DNA from: Glandiceps talaboti
Taxonomy: Eukaryota > Hemichordata > Enteropneusta > Spengelidae
Assembly (NCBI RefSeq): GCF_964340395.1
Contig: NC_135560.1
Span: 14,155,098 to 14,219,097 of the forward strand
Direction of reading: 5' to 3'
Length of the DNA stretch: 64,000 nt
The position numbers were made by a program, and so were the translations under genes. Shown here piece after piece: positions 50,967-62,759 of the stretch. Each line of letters starts with the position of its first letter. Within the stretch, counting starts at the first letter, position 1. The notes beneath the pieces are model-generated. The model ran no database searches, was not told the origin of the DNA, and was given only the letters and a program-made list of their open reading frames with translations.

Positions 50967-53900
50967 GTGAGCTAATTGCTTCGACAAAAAACATGCTTTC
51001 AATTTGGAAATAGTTGGTATATCTAACTTGACACTATCTAATGCCAAATTGATGATTAGTGAGCAGAACATTATGGTTTCAGATCAGTTTATCCAAAATC
51101 ATGAGTAGTCATGTTGTCAAATGATGAGCCTATGCGGTAGGGAATATCTCAGTTACCAATTTAAAAGAAACACGTTTCTGGACCATTAAAACATTCCATG
51201 CACCTGTGACGGGTTTTGATGTGAATGGTAACTGATATTAAATTTTAATTGCCATGTAGAACAGTAACGATAATTCACCGAAATTTTTCTACTACTTAAG
51301 GAAACTTCAAAGCCAAATAATGAGGGCATGTAAACTGGTTTCAAATGATTTCTTGTTTGTTTGTTTGGAAACCCCCCAAAATATAATAAAAACACCCCAA
51401 AACGATTTTGTTGACTAGGAAATTCTGTCTTCACTAAAAACAGTTTATGGTAATCGTGACAATCCTACCTGTGGAAAATTATCAGCCCATGGCGTCGATA
51501 CGTTGCTTTTATAAAGATCAAATTTTAAGAAGCATTAAATAAGTTCCATCCAGATCAAAGTCGGGAGTCGCAGACGGTAGTTTATACATCAATAAACCCT
51601 GAGAAATAATGGGAGGTCTACACAGGCCACCAACGGAAGGAAATAATACTTAAAAGATTGAAAGACACGTGTAAGAGAAATGTCTGGGTAACTAAAAGTT
51701 GTCTATCCAATTTATAACAACAAAGCTGCATAGTTTGTATAAATTGAATTAGGTAGATTAATCTTTTGAAATATCAAACTGTACGTGTACGAGTTCAACA
51801 GAGTCACTTATCCTAATTATACATAGCGTGGACCGAGTTAATGGGTTGTCAAAGAAGATGAAGGTTTTGCGTGCATTTGGCTATGCATTATCACTGGAAA
51901 CAAATCGCTGTGATATACATTACATCAGATTATAATGTTAATGGGAACTTTCATTCAAGTGGCAATAAATCATTATGTTTAGAAGTCAGACTCTATTCAG
52001 ATTTCAAGTTGTAGGCGGAATTACTTTAACTGTAAACATCAAATGCCTATGGACTTTTGTAATTCACTGTTTAATTGAATTACCATACAATTTGGTAATT
52101 GGAATGACAAACTGTCCCTCTTACATTATTGGATTTGATAGGTTCAATCAGTGCTATAGCAGAAATCAATATTTACGTTGTATTTTGAATCATTTTGTAT
52201 ATCTTCGAACAACACTTCTTAATTTTCTCCAAAATCGCATTAGTTGAACAAAGCAACCTTTCTATTCACAGACATCAATGGTGGAGCTGACGAGAATATA
52301 ACAAAACTTGTCATGACATTAAAAGATATATGCTATCGCTGTATCGACGTGTATAGTTGGTTTGTGATTTTACCAACCTGTAAAGTCTATGTTAACTACA
52401 TAGCGATGGAAGCATTTCTTAAGACATTGAACAATTCTCAAGTTCTCTACATGGGTAAGCAACAATATGTAACAAGATGCCCAATATATACCCAGGAGCT
52501 CCTTTGTTAAATTTATCAATAATTGAATATACTTTTGTCATCCTAAATTTTACTTACTTTTTATGTATCTCATACTCAGAATGTTTCATACTAGCAAGTT
52601 ATTATAAAAGGGCAATGGTGACAGTTTTATATATAATTTAATGTTCTTTATGTTATTGCATATACTGCCATGATATACATTACGTTCAAGCATCAATATC
52701 TGCATCATATGTACGATTTCATACTTGAAACATTTTGACTTCCATCGGAATTTCATTTAAATTGCTTTCATATTTGTTATCTTTCAGTAAAATTAATAAT
52801 CTTTCTCTTGTGTATATATGTGTGTGTCTTTCTGTCCTTTGTTTAACAGTTTCGTGCACGTGATTACTGATCATGAATAGGTTCTCGAAATTAAACTGTT
52901 ACCATTGCTACAATGTTCAAACCTGTGAGGGCAGCCTGTAATGTTTGATCATTTATTTCAATGACATGTGGTTCACTTTTTAACATAGGTTCCAGACACA
53001 GCAAAGAATCGTATTGCACTGGTAGTCCTGGTATCATTCTCAGCAGGAAAACCTTGCAACAAATATGTCCGTACTTAGATAGCTGTCTTCAACAAGGTAA
53101 CAACAGTGTGGGTGATAGAGAACTTGGTAGATGTATCTTAAAGTACGCTGGTGTTAACTGTACCAAGGCAAAACAGGTAAGAACATAGTTGAATATTTCA
53201 TAAACTAAGCGAAGATAAACTAAACGTACTCATATAATTTCTAGAGATATACATTTCTGAACTACTTGATGTGTTTGTTTGATCGAATTCAGTCTCGTGT
53301 ATTCATACTCTCTCATTGGTTCTTTACTTTTTTCCGAGTTGAACCTTCTCTTGAAATACATTACAAAATGGTCAACACGTAACGTTCTCATATCATGTTA
53401 GACCTTTCAGCATATTTTATCTGGTTCAATTAAAGATACCAACCTTTTTAGATCTACGATTAAACAGAATAACTTCTTTCTCATATGTGTACTTTAAATC
53501 AAGTTTCAGGGACTGTTCTATACTCTGAAGGAAAGTGACGGTGATCTGGGTGACGATTTAAGCAAGAAGCTGTTCTTGAAAGAAGTCCTGTCTATCTCCC
53601 CGGTGAAAGACGTCAACGATTTGAAACATGTACACCTATACTACAGTATACTTAGACTAAAACAACTTCAACAGCAGAGTGAAAAGTATATCACGAAAAT
53701 TGAAAATATGGATAAACTGTTGGACACATTCTCTTCTTCTCATGTTTCATTATCTTCTATGAAAGACGAAGAATTGTATGGTTCGTGTAATAAGGGTCCG
53801 GAAGTAAACACAATTTGGGAATACTTAGGAAGTGACGTTAATTTAACTAGCGATAATCCTCTGTTTTCCCACACTTCAGATTTTGAATTACATGATATCT

Positions 53901-54817
53901 TAAATGAAGCTCAAAAGTCACTGCCGGGACTTGCGAAGTATAATACAGGAGTTGACATTTATAGGAAAAGATCCTATAGGTGTCAATCATTTGTATACAA
54001 AGTTGTTATCCGTAATGTCAACTTTCAATATGTAGTTGATATCGACCACCATCTTGGCAATGTTGTTGCCATGTCATCTAAGACTGTACCAGATGTAAAA
54101 ATGAATTTCGTTGTTTCTCTGTCAGAAAATGATGTCAACTTTCAACACTTCATGCTGAATCTTGAAAAATGCTGTTTAAAAGAACAAGCTAGAAATGTTT
54201 CATTGTTGGTAATATTATTCAGAGATAACTCGCCCAGTAATTTGTTACGTAGTAAAGATTTGCTATCGCTGTATCAACACAAGTATCCACAGGCATACCT
54301 TCGCTATATATATGTAGAAGATGAAAAGTATTCCATTTCTTGGGGACTTGAACTTTCTAGAAACGAGTTAAGCCCAGACTCTTTCCTTGTTATACTGCCC
54401 GTGGATGTGACTTTCAACAAGGAATTCCTGGATAGATGCAAAATGGAGACAAAGAAAGGCCAGCAAGCTTATAATCCCATACCTTTTCAATATTTCACGA
54501 ATCAAAACGCTTTAGGAGATATAAAAGATAACAAGAACGGTTTCTGGGACTCAAGAAATAGAGATGTTCTGTGTGTTTTTCATGAAGATCTTTTTAAAGT
54601 ACTAAACAGTGCTGAGAAATCGGTTGTAGGGATTGAAAATTTCTTCAAATCAAGTCATCTGAAAGTTCTTCGCGCTCCGGACCAAGATGTATTTAGATCT
54701 TTGAACGAAGACTGTTCAAAGTTACACCTTTCAGAATCACAGCTGTTGAAATGCATACAGAACAGAGAAATCGTAAATCATATGCATGAACATTTTAAAG
54801 TCGGAGACACCTTTTGA
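50486..54817 (+). CDS. CHSY-like gene C: chondroitin synthase paralogue with both catalytic sites altered
   Basis: Joined exons 50486-50966, 52272-52454, 52989-53176 and 53510-54817 give 2160 nt, 719 aa. All introns are GT-AG and frame is kept. A hydrophobic segment at about 8-30 is a signal anchor. The N-terminal fold is recognisable (IKDTW, DLPLIKLPD, VYSWFVI, YCTGSPGIILSR, LGRCILKYAGVNCT), but the family's DDD is PTC (about 195-197), and about 13 residues between YMG and the GSPG block are missing. The C-terminal domain aligns with gene A (MNFVVSLS, FQHFMLNLEKCCL, LLVILFRD, YSISWGLELS, EFLDRC, GQQAYNPIPFQYF), yet DVD is PVD (about 581) and the GWG-EDVD block reads VGIENFF; the HP-CDP motif is lost. 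The open frame and conserved core argue for a maintained, non-enzymatic partner, like vertebrate CHPF, rather than a pseudogene. Confidence 0.87.
52272..52454 (+). CDS. Gene C exon 2
   Basis: Acceptor TTTCTATTCACAG, donor CATGG/GTAAGC; 183 nt. It encodes INGGADENIT, VYSWFVILPTCKVYV and LNNSQVLYM. In gene B the matching stretch reads WFFRADDDVYIK, so the three acids are replaced here. Confidence 0.88.
52989..53176 (+). CDS. Gene C exon 3
   Basis: Acceptor TTTTTAACATAG, donor AACAG/GTAAGA; 188 nt. It encodes YCTGSPGIILSRKTL, ICPYLDSC and GDRELGRCILKYAGVNC, corresponding to gene B exons 2 and 3 joined without an intron. Confidence 0.9.
53510..54817 (+). CDS. Gene C terminal exon 4
   Basis: Acceptor CAAGTTTCAG, then GLFYTLKESD; 435 codons and TGA, phase 0. 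The boundary matches the acceptor before MQQLF in gene A and FLDLF in gene B, so this intron is ancestral to the cluster. It includes a Q/L-rich, possibly helical segment (LRLKQLQQQSEKYI). Confidence 0.92.
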   Translation, partial: GLFYTLKESDGDLGDDLSKKLFLKEVLSISPVKDVNDLKHVHLYYSILRLKQLQQQSEKYITKIENMDKLLDTFSSSHVSLSSMKDEELYGSCNKGPEVNTIWEYLGSDVNLTSDNPLFSHTSDFELHDILNEAQKSLPGLAKYNTGVDIYRKRSYRCQSFVYKVVIRNVNFQYVVDIDHHLGNVVAMSSKTVPDVKMNFVVSLSENDVNFQHFMLNLEKCCLKEQARNVSLLVILFRDNSPSNLLRSKDLLSLYQHKYPQAYLRYIYVEDEKYSISWGLELSRNELSPDSFLVILPVDVTFNKEFLDRCKMETKKGQQAYNPIPFQYFTNQNALGDIKDNKNGFWDSRNRDVLCVFHEDLFKVLNSAEKSVVGIENFFKSSHLKVLRAPDQDVFRSLNEDCSKLHLSESQLLKCIQNREIVNHMHEHFKVGDTF

Positions 54818-54918
54818 GTGTTTATTGATACATCGTAGCCTTGTTTGCTGATCAAATTCGTCGATTTATTTTCGTGTTACCCGTATTATTGTTTGTATGA
54901 TGACGCAGTTGTGTTTGT

Positions 54919-54924
54919 AATAAA
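54919..54924 (+). other. Polyadenylation signal of gene C
   Basis: AATAAA 102 bases after the TGA, in an AT-rich context. It predicts a short 3' UTR. Confidence 0.6.
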
Positions 54925-55763
54925 TAATATTGAAATTACTTTCTTCGACTGTGAACTCAGTTATACATCAGTATATGTATATCACAATTGAAGTAACGTT
55001 TACCTGGCTTGAAACTATTTCTCTATGTCCTCTCATTTCATATGCATGTATATTTTCTACAGTATCAAAGGATTCTGATTTGCACTGTTTCGAGTCTTCA
55101 TTTACCACCCACCCCACCACCCAATGTTAACAATATATTTCATTACCATTAAATTAACCTAATCACTGCACAATTTGTAGCCAAGAATTGAGATTTATTC
55201 AATAGGGTGTGCATGGATTCTGAATATTTTATAAGGGTGCAATGACCATGCATAAACTGTCACGGTTAAATGAGAAATTCTGATGTTTGATCAACGAATT
55301 GTACGATTCAACCGTTTCCTGAATTGCAATGGTCAAGTGAGAGCGACCGTATATCAACTGTGTCTGTTTGTGCCGTTTGTATTTATTCATTCGCCGATTT
55401 ATTTCAACTTTTTCCAACCCATGTGTCAGTCAGTGGCATTGCGTTTTTCTTTAATTAAACGGGGAAGAGAGAACGGCAGAACTTAAGTTTTGTACCCGTT
55501 ATATGTCGCTTGCAGTTATTTCAAATACCCATTTATTTCCATTTGCCCACCAATAGTTCACTAAACGATTCATTTTCTACGTCCTCTGGCGTTTTTCGTT
55601 TAAAAGGTTCATGTGAGTGAATTCACGAGTGAATATCTTATCATAGATCTGGGGGGAATTGAAGTCAGAATAAAGAGATAGAGTAAGGGTAATAAGTAGC
55701 TATATATTTGACATTGCCCACCACGAAATTGTATGTGGATTTACTAATGGCTTACATGCGTCT

Positions 55764-55890
55764 AATCTCGTGAGACTTGGTGTACAGCATGCTAAATGAA
55801 TATCAATGGCTAACATTAGTCCAATCTTAATCTCGTGAGACTTGGAGTACAGCATGCTAAATGAGTATCAATGGCGTACGTTAGTCCTAA
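55764..55890. repeat. 65-bp tandem duplication
   Basis: TAATCTCGTGAGACTTGG...GTACAGCATGCTAAATGA...TATCAATGGC occurs twice in direct tandem (55764 and 55829) with only a few differences, so it is recent. Confidence 0.9.
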
Positions 55891-56106
55891 ATTGTCTGAC
55901 AAAATGTTCAGTTTTATTTTAGTCGATAGTGAAAGGTTCCGCTACGCTAATTTTCGTGCTCAGACTTCTTTCATTTCAAATTTCGATATTGCTCATTTCT
56001 AGTGACGTTATTATATAAAGTGGAAGTTTTGGTTTTCAATCATCATGTTTTCCACCATAAGAATACACTCCGAGAAGTAATTGAAATAGGCACTTAACCT
56101 ATATGT

Positions 56107-56143
56107 GTATGTATGTATGTATGTATGTATGTATGTATGTATG

Positions 56144-56174
<31 letters not shown>

Positions 56175-56377
56175 GTATGTATGTATGCATGTATGTATGT
56201 ATGTAATAACATGTATGTATGTATGTATGTATGTATGTATGTATGTATGTATGTGTGTGTATGTATGTATGTATACATACGTGTAATAACATGTATGTAT
56301 GTATGTATGTATGTATGTATGTATGTATGTATGTATGTGTATATATATGTATGTATGTATGTATGTATTATGTATCT

Positions 56378-56442
<65 letters not shown>
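56107..56442. repeat. (GTAT)n then (ATCT)n microsatellite, about 335 bp
   Basis: GTAT tetramers, twice interrupted by a TAATAACATGTATG phrase (about 56204 and 56284), followed by an uninterrupted ATCT block (56376-56442). Overlapping open frames full of MYVC or SIYL are repeat translations. Confidence 0.97.
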
Positions 56443-58164
56443 GGAATTCGAGTATCTGAAAAATCAATCAGTAAACGCTGAGAAACCTCAGAATTCTGCA
56501 TATTTTCTATACTATGGAAAAAATCGAAAACTGTTTCATGAAAAATTCTCTAAGTTGTATTCATCCGAGTCTTTCTCAATGATCATCGTACATCGTTATA
56601 GTCGGAAGTAATATAACACTCACCATACTGTAGACACCTAGACTCATCTCCCGGATTCTTCCTCTAAATAATTAATTTAAGAAAGATTTTCAAGTTGTCG
56701 ATGAGATGAATAATGGCTGACAACAAGCTGGGGAGTTCGTGCATGGAATGTTAGTTGCTGTCGTAATTTAAAGACCGAGTTATATAAGTTCAATGTAAAT
56801 AAAATATCACACAGAATAATAAATATTCGTAATTTTTTGCATTTTTGGATGGTAAACGATATGCTTGTGTATTCTAATACAGTGGGTTTAAATTCTTAGG
56901 TTGAAATACGAAACCTTTCTAAACGTAGAACGCTGGAGTGAGAGTATCAAGTTAGTACAGTCGGCAATTGAGTTTGATATTGTCTGTCTATCTGCCTGAC
57001 CTGTCTATGACCTTTGTGGAACTAAGTGTAGAGACAATCAGGTGTTTTATAGTATATACTACAATTTACTAGAGCTTACAATTAATCAATACCTTTGATG
57101 TATTGCTGATGTATGATCGGTCCAAAAACTGACAAATCCGACGGTGAAAACAACATAAGTAAAATTAGACAAGAACCTTGGAAAGTATTCAATTTCTTCG
57201 GAGTTTTTGAAGGGATGTTTTTTTTATTTTTTTGTTTACAGTAAATTGATTTTTTTAAATTTTGTCTCGTCTCTCTATCTATCTAAGTTAACTTCTGATC
57301 AACAGACCATCATCGGTACTATGTCCTCTTTGAAACTTTGTGAAATACATCAAATTAGATAACCACGTTCTTTCCATGTAGCTATGTTGTATACATTCAT
57401 AGATACGACATGATGTGTACGTTGTGTTGATGCCAAGTTACAACTCAGACCACTATAGAGACAGACTGTCTTTTTAGTAGTCTGAGGTTGCAAACAAGTT
57501 TTGGTTTGCTATGTATATACATGTACTTATTTTGTATACTGATTTTAGCCGAAAACAGGGTCTCGATATAGTAACACGTTACACATAACTAGAAGCATTG
57601 GGCGTCCAAACTTAATTGATTGTTTTGTTTACGAAAAACAAGTTAATAAGTAAGATATACATATATATAGACTCTCACAAACATACAGTAGTACACAGTA
57701 CATGAAAACACGGCATACCAACATCTATTGACGTCATTTTTCTGTGTACAAGTAGTCACTGTACGTTTATACGTCTATTGTTTATAAGAGTGGCACAGGC
57801 ACAAACAAGAATGGAAATAAGGAACACATTGTCAAAAGCGTGTAATAGAATTTCTAAATATACCTGTGTTTATACAACCCCATGTAACCATGTCCGTGAG
57901 TGAAAATGAACAAGAAAAAATCCTTTAAGTAAATGCTGTGGAGCTGGAAAGATATACTCCTTTGGTTGAAGAACACACTGCCTGGTGTACATTCTATTTA
58001 GCTTTAATAAAGTTTGCTACTTTACGTTGCATAACAACGCTTAACTATCGACGTTGGAGAAAGACGTCTATGGCTTAGCAGAATACATTATTTTGAGTTA
58101 ATTTGTCCGTTATAGACAAGTGACTCCGCTTTAATTCTGTCACTTATCGGCGTAGGTTAAGTTG

Positions 58165-58236
58165 TTTATCTTCGTCAGATAGCGCACCTGTCATTAATAA
58201 ACGGATCATGGTTCGATCATCACGTGGAAGTTCACT
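58165..58236 (+). repeat. tRNA-like relic (SINE head or tRNA pseudogene)
   Basis: TTCGTCAGATAGCGCACCTG resembles an A box and D arm, and GGTTCGATCAT about 35 bases later a B box; the anticodon-like region is CATTAAT. Stems are imperfect (T arm CATGG against ATCACG), so it is not a functional tRNA. Confidence 0.35.
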
Positions 58237-58621
58237 GTTCGTCAGATCTAGAGTAGTTACCTCGCCGGACGTATGACCTTCGATGGTAAACTATTAAACA
58301 GACTTATTGAAGTGCATGATACACCTTCAAGTTTTAACCAAATGAAATATCTGGTTTAATCTAGAGTGCATAATCATTTTTGAATGATATCCTACGAACA
58401 AGTTAAAGCGAATTCAAATATTGCAAAATGGTATATCTTGAAATGAAAAATGTCAAGTCACCCTTGAAGTTTTGAATTTTCGAATTGGTACTATTTCACG
58501 AAATTAAATGTCTTTCAGTTATGTAAGAGATGTCTGTGTGTTCACTATCTCGTTCGTGACCATGCTTTCGATGTGCTACTGTAACATATACATGTATAAT
58601 GATATGCACGATGTCTGTTGT

Positions 58622-58645
58622 ACCATGGATGTATACATCCATGGT
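58622..58645. repeat. Perfect 24-bp palindrome
   Basis: ACCATGGATGTA followed immediately by its exact reverse complement. Confidence 0.95.
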
Positions 58646-60444
58646 TGTAGCAAATGAATTGTTACATATACATCGTATATCAGCAATTGCGGACAGTGAC
58701 GTGCTTGTGCGGACATTGAATATTCTTTGCTTATTTCGTCTCTGGACGATCCAAAATTGTTAATGCAGATAATTTACGACTCCACAAGCCACAGGTGTTA
58801 CTGTTTGACCAGCGCTAGGTGGAGTGCTGAGCCTTGTAATCGCGTTAGGTACCCGGCTAAGTCGCCATGACGACACCAGTGGGGGCGTAGTGCATATATC
58901 AAATAGACTGTGCAGAGTGCCTGTCAGCAAAATCGATATTTAGAACAATTGATCAATGTCATTTAGACCCTGGTATGCGCTGACGATTGTAGTCTAGAAC
59001 AAAGGGAACAGATATAATTTGTGAGTTGACTGTAGAGAAAAAACTGCTCAACTTCAGCTGAAAATCCAGCCTGATGGTCCTGTATATACACGTCACATGA
59101 GAACATCACCACCAACCACCTGTTGCAACAACATAGGTACGACTTTTCTTCAAATCCAGCGGTGAAGTGATAAGACTGTACCTGGTTAATTTTGACAGAT
59201 CACAGTGGTTATAATGGAAAATCAGCAAAGCAGGTACAGTTGAAATCTATGGTTGACTTCTTATCAGTTACCCATTGGCAATCTTTTGTTTACAACGAAT
59301 ACAAAATGTCTTCTACCATTGTTGTCAGGCCCATAACACCGAATCGACGTAGAATTGGCTTTGAATTGCTTTGAATATTACATGGAGAATTACGTCGAAG
59401 CTCCACCAGTTGTGTACGAAGATATATATATCTCTTACTTCATAAATCTCTCTGTAGTTAATATTCACAATGTCTTTCTGCCTTGAGTACCAACTGTACA
59501 TTTATTTTCTAATTTGGGTAGTACCTATGGTCTCAAAGTAATACGATGTCAGGACAACAGAAAAAAGAGAAAAGTTTAAAACCATTCCTGAAAGTTGAGA
59601 AGAGTTGAAACGTAGCGATTAGTGTCCTGTTTCCTTACGTGTTTCACACCATGATCATATTACACAATGTTGCCGGTAACATTACAATACACTAACTCGA
59701 TCGTACGTGTTTCAAAGTTCCTAAACTGCTGTGGGTTCCACCCGGCGGTCGTACTTTGGCATCAAAAGGGTCCGTTAATCACGCTTTTCGACTAAGTTTT
59801 GTAAATATCCGGGTATCAACAGCATACACGTATCTGCCTTCAAGAAAAGGCGTGTTTTGATATTTTCTCATGTATTCTTTGCTACTGTTTCTGTTTGCAC
59901 GTGGTGTCCTTTCTTCGGGGGATGTTAATAATATAGAAGCGTTGCATAATGAATATGCCGTTTTGACTGGCATTCATGTAGCTTCAAATATGTATGCCTA
60001 GCTGTTAATTTTTTTATGCCCCAAGTTTGGGGTAGGGCAGTGAAATGTATTCATGGACTTCATGTTGTCCATTCTCACTATTTGTGACGTTTTAAGACGT
60101 ACACCATAAAATAGCCCTTTCATCAAGTCGTCTGAATAGTTATCGAAGCAGTAAGGAATTCGTCCTCAGCTAATAGAGATTAATCAACTTAATAACATCA
60201 CCTAAAATCCTAATGTATCAGATATAGGTTAAAGGTCAGCCTAACTTCAAATCCAAAATGGCCACACGATTTGCTCTCTTTCAACCCATATGTCAAGTGG
60301 AATCGTTGTCAAATACCGAAGTTGTCAAAGACGGTGAATGATTAAAAATAACCAAGCAGTGTCAAAACTAGAGTCACTAAATCTAGATATATGTTTTATG
60401 CCGGTGAGATGTTTGAAAATTAACTTGATAACTTGCTAGCAACC

Positions 60445-60458
60445 GTTACTATGGTCAC
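60445..60458 (+). promoter_or_regulatory. X-box-like (RFX) motif upstream of SAXO-like exons
   Basis: GTTACTATGGTCAC matches the RFX X-box GTTRCCATGGYAAC at 12 of 14 positions. RFX sites are typical of ciliary gene promoters, and the next gene on this strand is SAXO-like. A weaker similar word, GTCGCCATGACGAC, is at 58861-58874. No transcription start is known here. Confidence 0.3.
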
Positions 60459-61492
60459 GGCGTCACTGGCGCGATCAATGTGGTGGTTCACGCTAGTCAC
60501 ATGGTCGAAGATACATGGATCGCAAATTAGTTGCATTGGTAGAAATGTTTGCATATATTGATTCTTGAAGCCACAAAGAAAGTTGTCGATATTCAGATAA
60601 GCCGATCACGATGAACAATCACTGTCTTACCATAGGAATCTAAAATAGAACCAAAACAAGCGTATTATAAGACAAACACTTTTTAATGCTCGATGGCTTT
60701 TGTAAAGCCTTCATAACAAGTCGAGATCTTTTGAACACAGACAAAAGTTGTTTGGTGTGATTAAGGGTTCTATCGACTCTGACTTGGTGGTAAAAAGTGT
60801 GGAATCAAACACACAATTCTGTCTGTACGTGGTCATCTAGGGGTTTATACGTACGCAAATAACAAACATCACTACTTGTTTGTTAACAACGGTACACGGT
60901 AGCGTTAAGTCCTTAACTGCATTACGCACCTTTCTTTGCACATATTTAACGCCAATAAAGCCATTCATCTGAAAAATTAAGATTTAAGCTTGTTTATATG
61001 TAAAATATTAGAACAGAGCACTACAGGTATACGGGAATATTTGATTTGATTTCGCATAAATGTAAGCCTGCATTCATCTGGTGTAATACCGGCTGTAGGC
61101 ACTTCCAACCGTTGAAACCGCAAGGTTGTTCGATTTCCACCCAGCACTGAGGTAAACAAAAAAATATGTCATTCAAGAAAATTCCTCGGTCGACTCGAAC
61201 TATTATCTTATTCAAATAGAGGGAGTAAAGTTTACGACATATAAGTACGATAAGTCTGTGGTCAGTATGTGTAACGATGGTTGCAATGTTTGTGTTTTTT
61301 CACAATACTTTGGTAGCATAGTTATTTTTAACTAAATGAGAAATGCAGAAGTAAGATAGATTATCCCAGTTTAATACTCTGATTATTCAGCCATTGCTGA
61401 CAAGTGTATGAAAGGCAGATTTGTCTAAGATGTATCTCCCCTTTCACGATAAGTCAACGTTTATTAAGTTCTTGAATTAATACCAGACCACA

Positions 61493-61605
<113 letters not shown>

Positions 61606-62233
61606 AAACAGTAGGAGTGAAAGGTACGTATATATGGACAACTTTTATGCCTTTACACCTCAAACCATGCAATAAGTATGATCATTCATTATCGTTTGAA
61701 AAAGGTCACTCTGTCTTCATCAATTTCGATTCATCGATAACAGTCTGCTCTTTCACTTGGAACCCATTTGTGACTAGATTTCGTGGTATTTCTTCATATA
61801 TTCATAAAACCTTTCGTGATGGTATCAGAGTATATTATGCCTTCATTGTTTACAGCAAGGGACAGACGACGGTACAGACGTGTACATGTACAAATGTCCA
61901 TCAGATCGGATGCATACGTGCATATCGTGTCTTCCTAGGCGCTATACACTCACACCGCGAATTTCACTGTATAATGTATATATCATAGCATATGTGTCTA
62001 CGTGTAAGAGAGTTGACAGCACCCTTTAGGCGCCATCCCTGTCATGGGGATCAACTGACCATGTAACTCTGACTGAAATAACTGACCCATCTACTTTTAC
62101 TCAAAAGAGATGTTCCGCAGAACACGGAAACCCTCGGGCGTGATTTAGCACCGTGTGCGTGTAGACGTAACAAATATGTGTCTCTTGTGAACCGAGGAAG
62201 AGCCTCGCTTGAAAAACCTCAACTCGCATGCTC

Positions 62234-62256
62234 GGGGGGGGGGGGGGGGGCGGGGG
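62234..62256 (+). repeat. G tract
   Basis: About 17 G, then CGGGGGCG. Confidence 0.9.
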
Positions 62257-62588
62257 CGTGTACGTGTTCAAACTAAACGTTTGTTTTCAGCACCCAGTCG
62301 TATCCTGTGACGGAAAGAAGAACGTGAACATAGACCAGTTAATTGAAATTTAGCCTTCGAGGATCTTCTAGTAAATACAGGTACCACAAAATTTCACGGT
62401 ATGTTAAATGCGTCTCTCGAAGCCTTTGTACTGCGGTTGAAACAAAGTCAGATTGAATCGATCCCAACGACACCTGCACGCTTTGTATGTTTAGTAAATA
62501 CGAATGTATTAGCTCCAATTGTCAGTTACGTGTACGCCACTTTATTGTTACATGTGCAACAATGATTGTTTTTTGCGTTTTGTTATAG

Positions 62589-62759
62589 TGGTGCTAGTCA
62601 GGCTGAAGGCAGACGTGGTCGTCGGAGACGTTTCAAAGGAGTGACTGAGTACAACAGTACGTTCAAAAGTCATGACGTGGTCGGTAAAAGTGAAAGTTTC
62701 AAACCTATTCCTAACCTTGTAGCCGATGATGGCGCTATGGAACTTTCCACAACGCAAAG
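62589..62759 (+). CDS. SAXO-like exon i
   Basis: Acceptor TTTTGTTATAG, donor CAAAG/GTAGGC; 171 nt. The first base completes a codon begun in an unseen exon. It encodes GASQAEGRRGRRRRFKG and the first Mn-like module. Confidence 0.65.

Noticed and set aside
56011-56611. Open frames up to 130 residues with MYVC and SIYL repeats
   Set aside because: Translations of the GTAT and ATCT microsatellites.
58165-58236. Functional tRNA gene
   Set aside because: A- and B-box-like words are present, but the stems do not pair well enough; kept only as a relic.
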